A stretch of 64,000 nucleotides of DNA from an uncultured SAR86 cluster bacterium. GTDB taxonomy: Bacteria; Pseudomonadota; Gammaproteobacteria; Magnimaribacterales; Magnimaribacteraceae. The notes beneath the pieces are model-generated. The model had not been told where the DNA came from. It did not search any database and worked only from the letters and a program-made list of their open reading frames with translations. Made by a program: the position numbers and the translations under genes. Each line of letters opens with the position of its first letter. Position 1 is the first letter of the stretch. The DNA lies in the NCBI GenBank assembly GCA_902606175.1, contig CACLEZ010000006.1, forward strand, positions 28,316-92,315, given 5' to 3'. Positions 63,999 through 64,000 of this stretch are shown one piece after another.

Positions 63999-64000
63999 AA

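Overview
AT-rich, gene-dense window from a proteobacterial chromosome. Gene order is gammaproteobacterial, and a streamlined marine lineage is my guess (inference only). Most of the window is core housekeeping synteny: proS, aspS-yebC-[nuclease]-ybgC-tolQRAB-pal-cpoB-tRNA-Lys, dapA-bamC-purC, iscRSUA-fdx-iscX-ndk-rodZ-ispG-hisS-yfgM-bamB-der, sdhCDAB-sucCD, murJ-ribF-ileS-lspA-ispH, groSL. No CRISPR array, IS element, rRNA or prophage was recognised. Items most worth a second look: (1) a ferredoxin-type 2-oxoacid (probably 2-oxoglutarate) oxidoreductase operon divergent from the ISC operon, while the sdh-suc locus lacks sucAB; (2) the electron-transfer subunit of that operon carries an N-terminal segment resembling the N-terminal domain of phage-type tyrosine recombinases; (3) a compact regulatory intergenic region with a 23-bp perfect Fur-box-like palindrome, a repeated GGTACATGTA element and an apparently leaderless iscR; (4) a phage-type PDDEXK nuclease in the ruvCAB position; (5) a five-gene operon of secreted proteins, four of them paralogs with exactly four conserved cysteines and internal duplication; (6) convergent genes whose stop codons share one TTAA.
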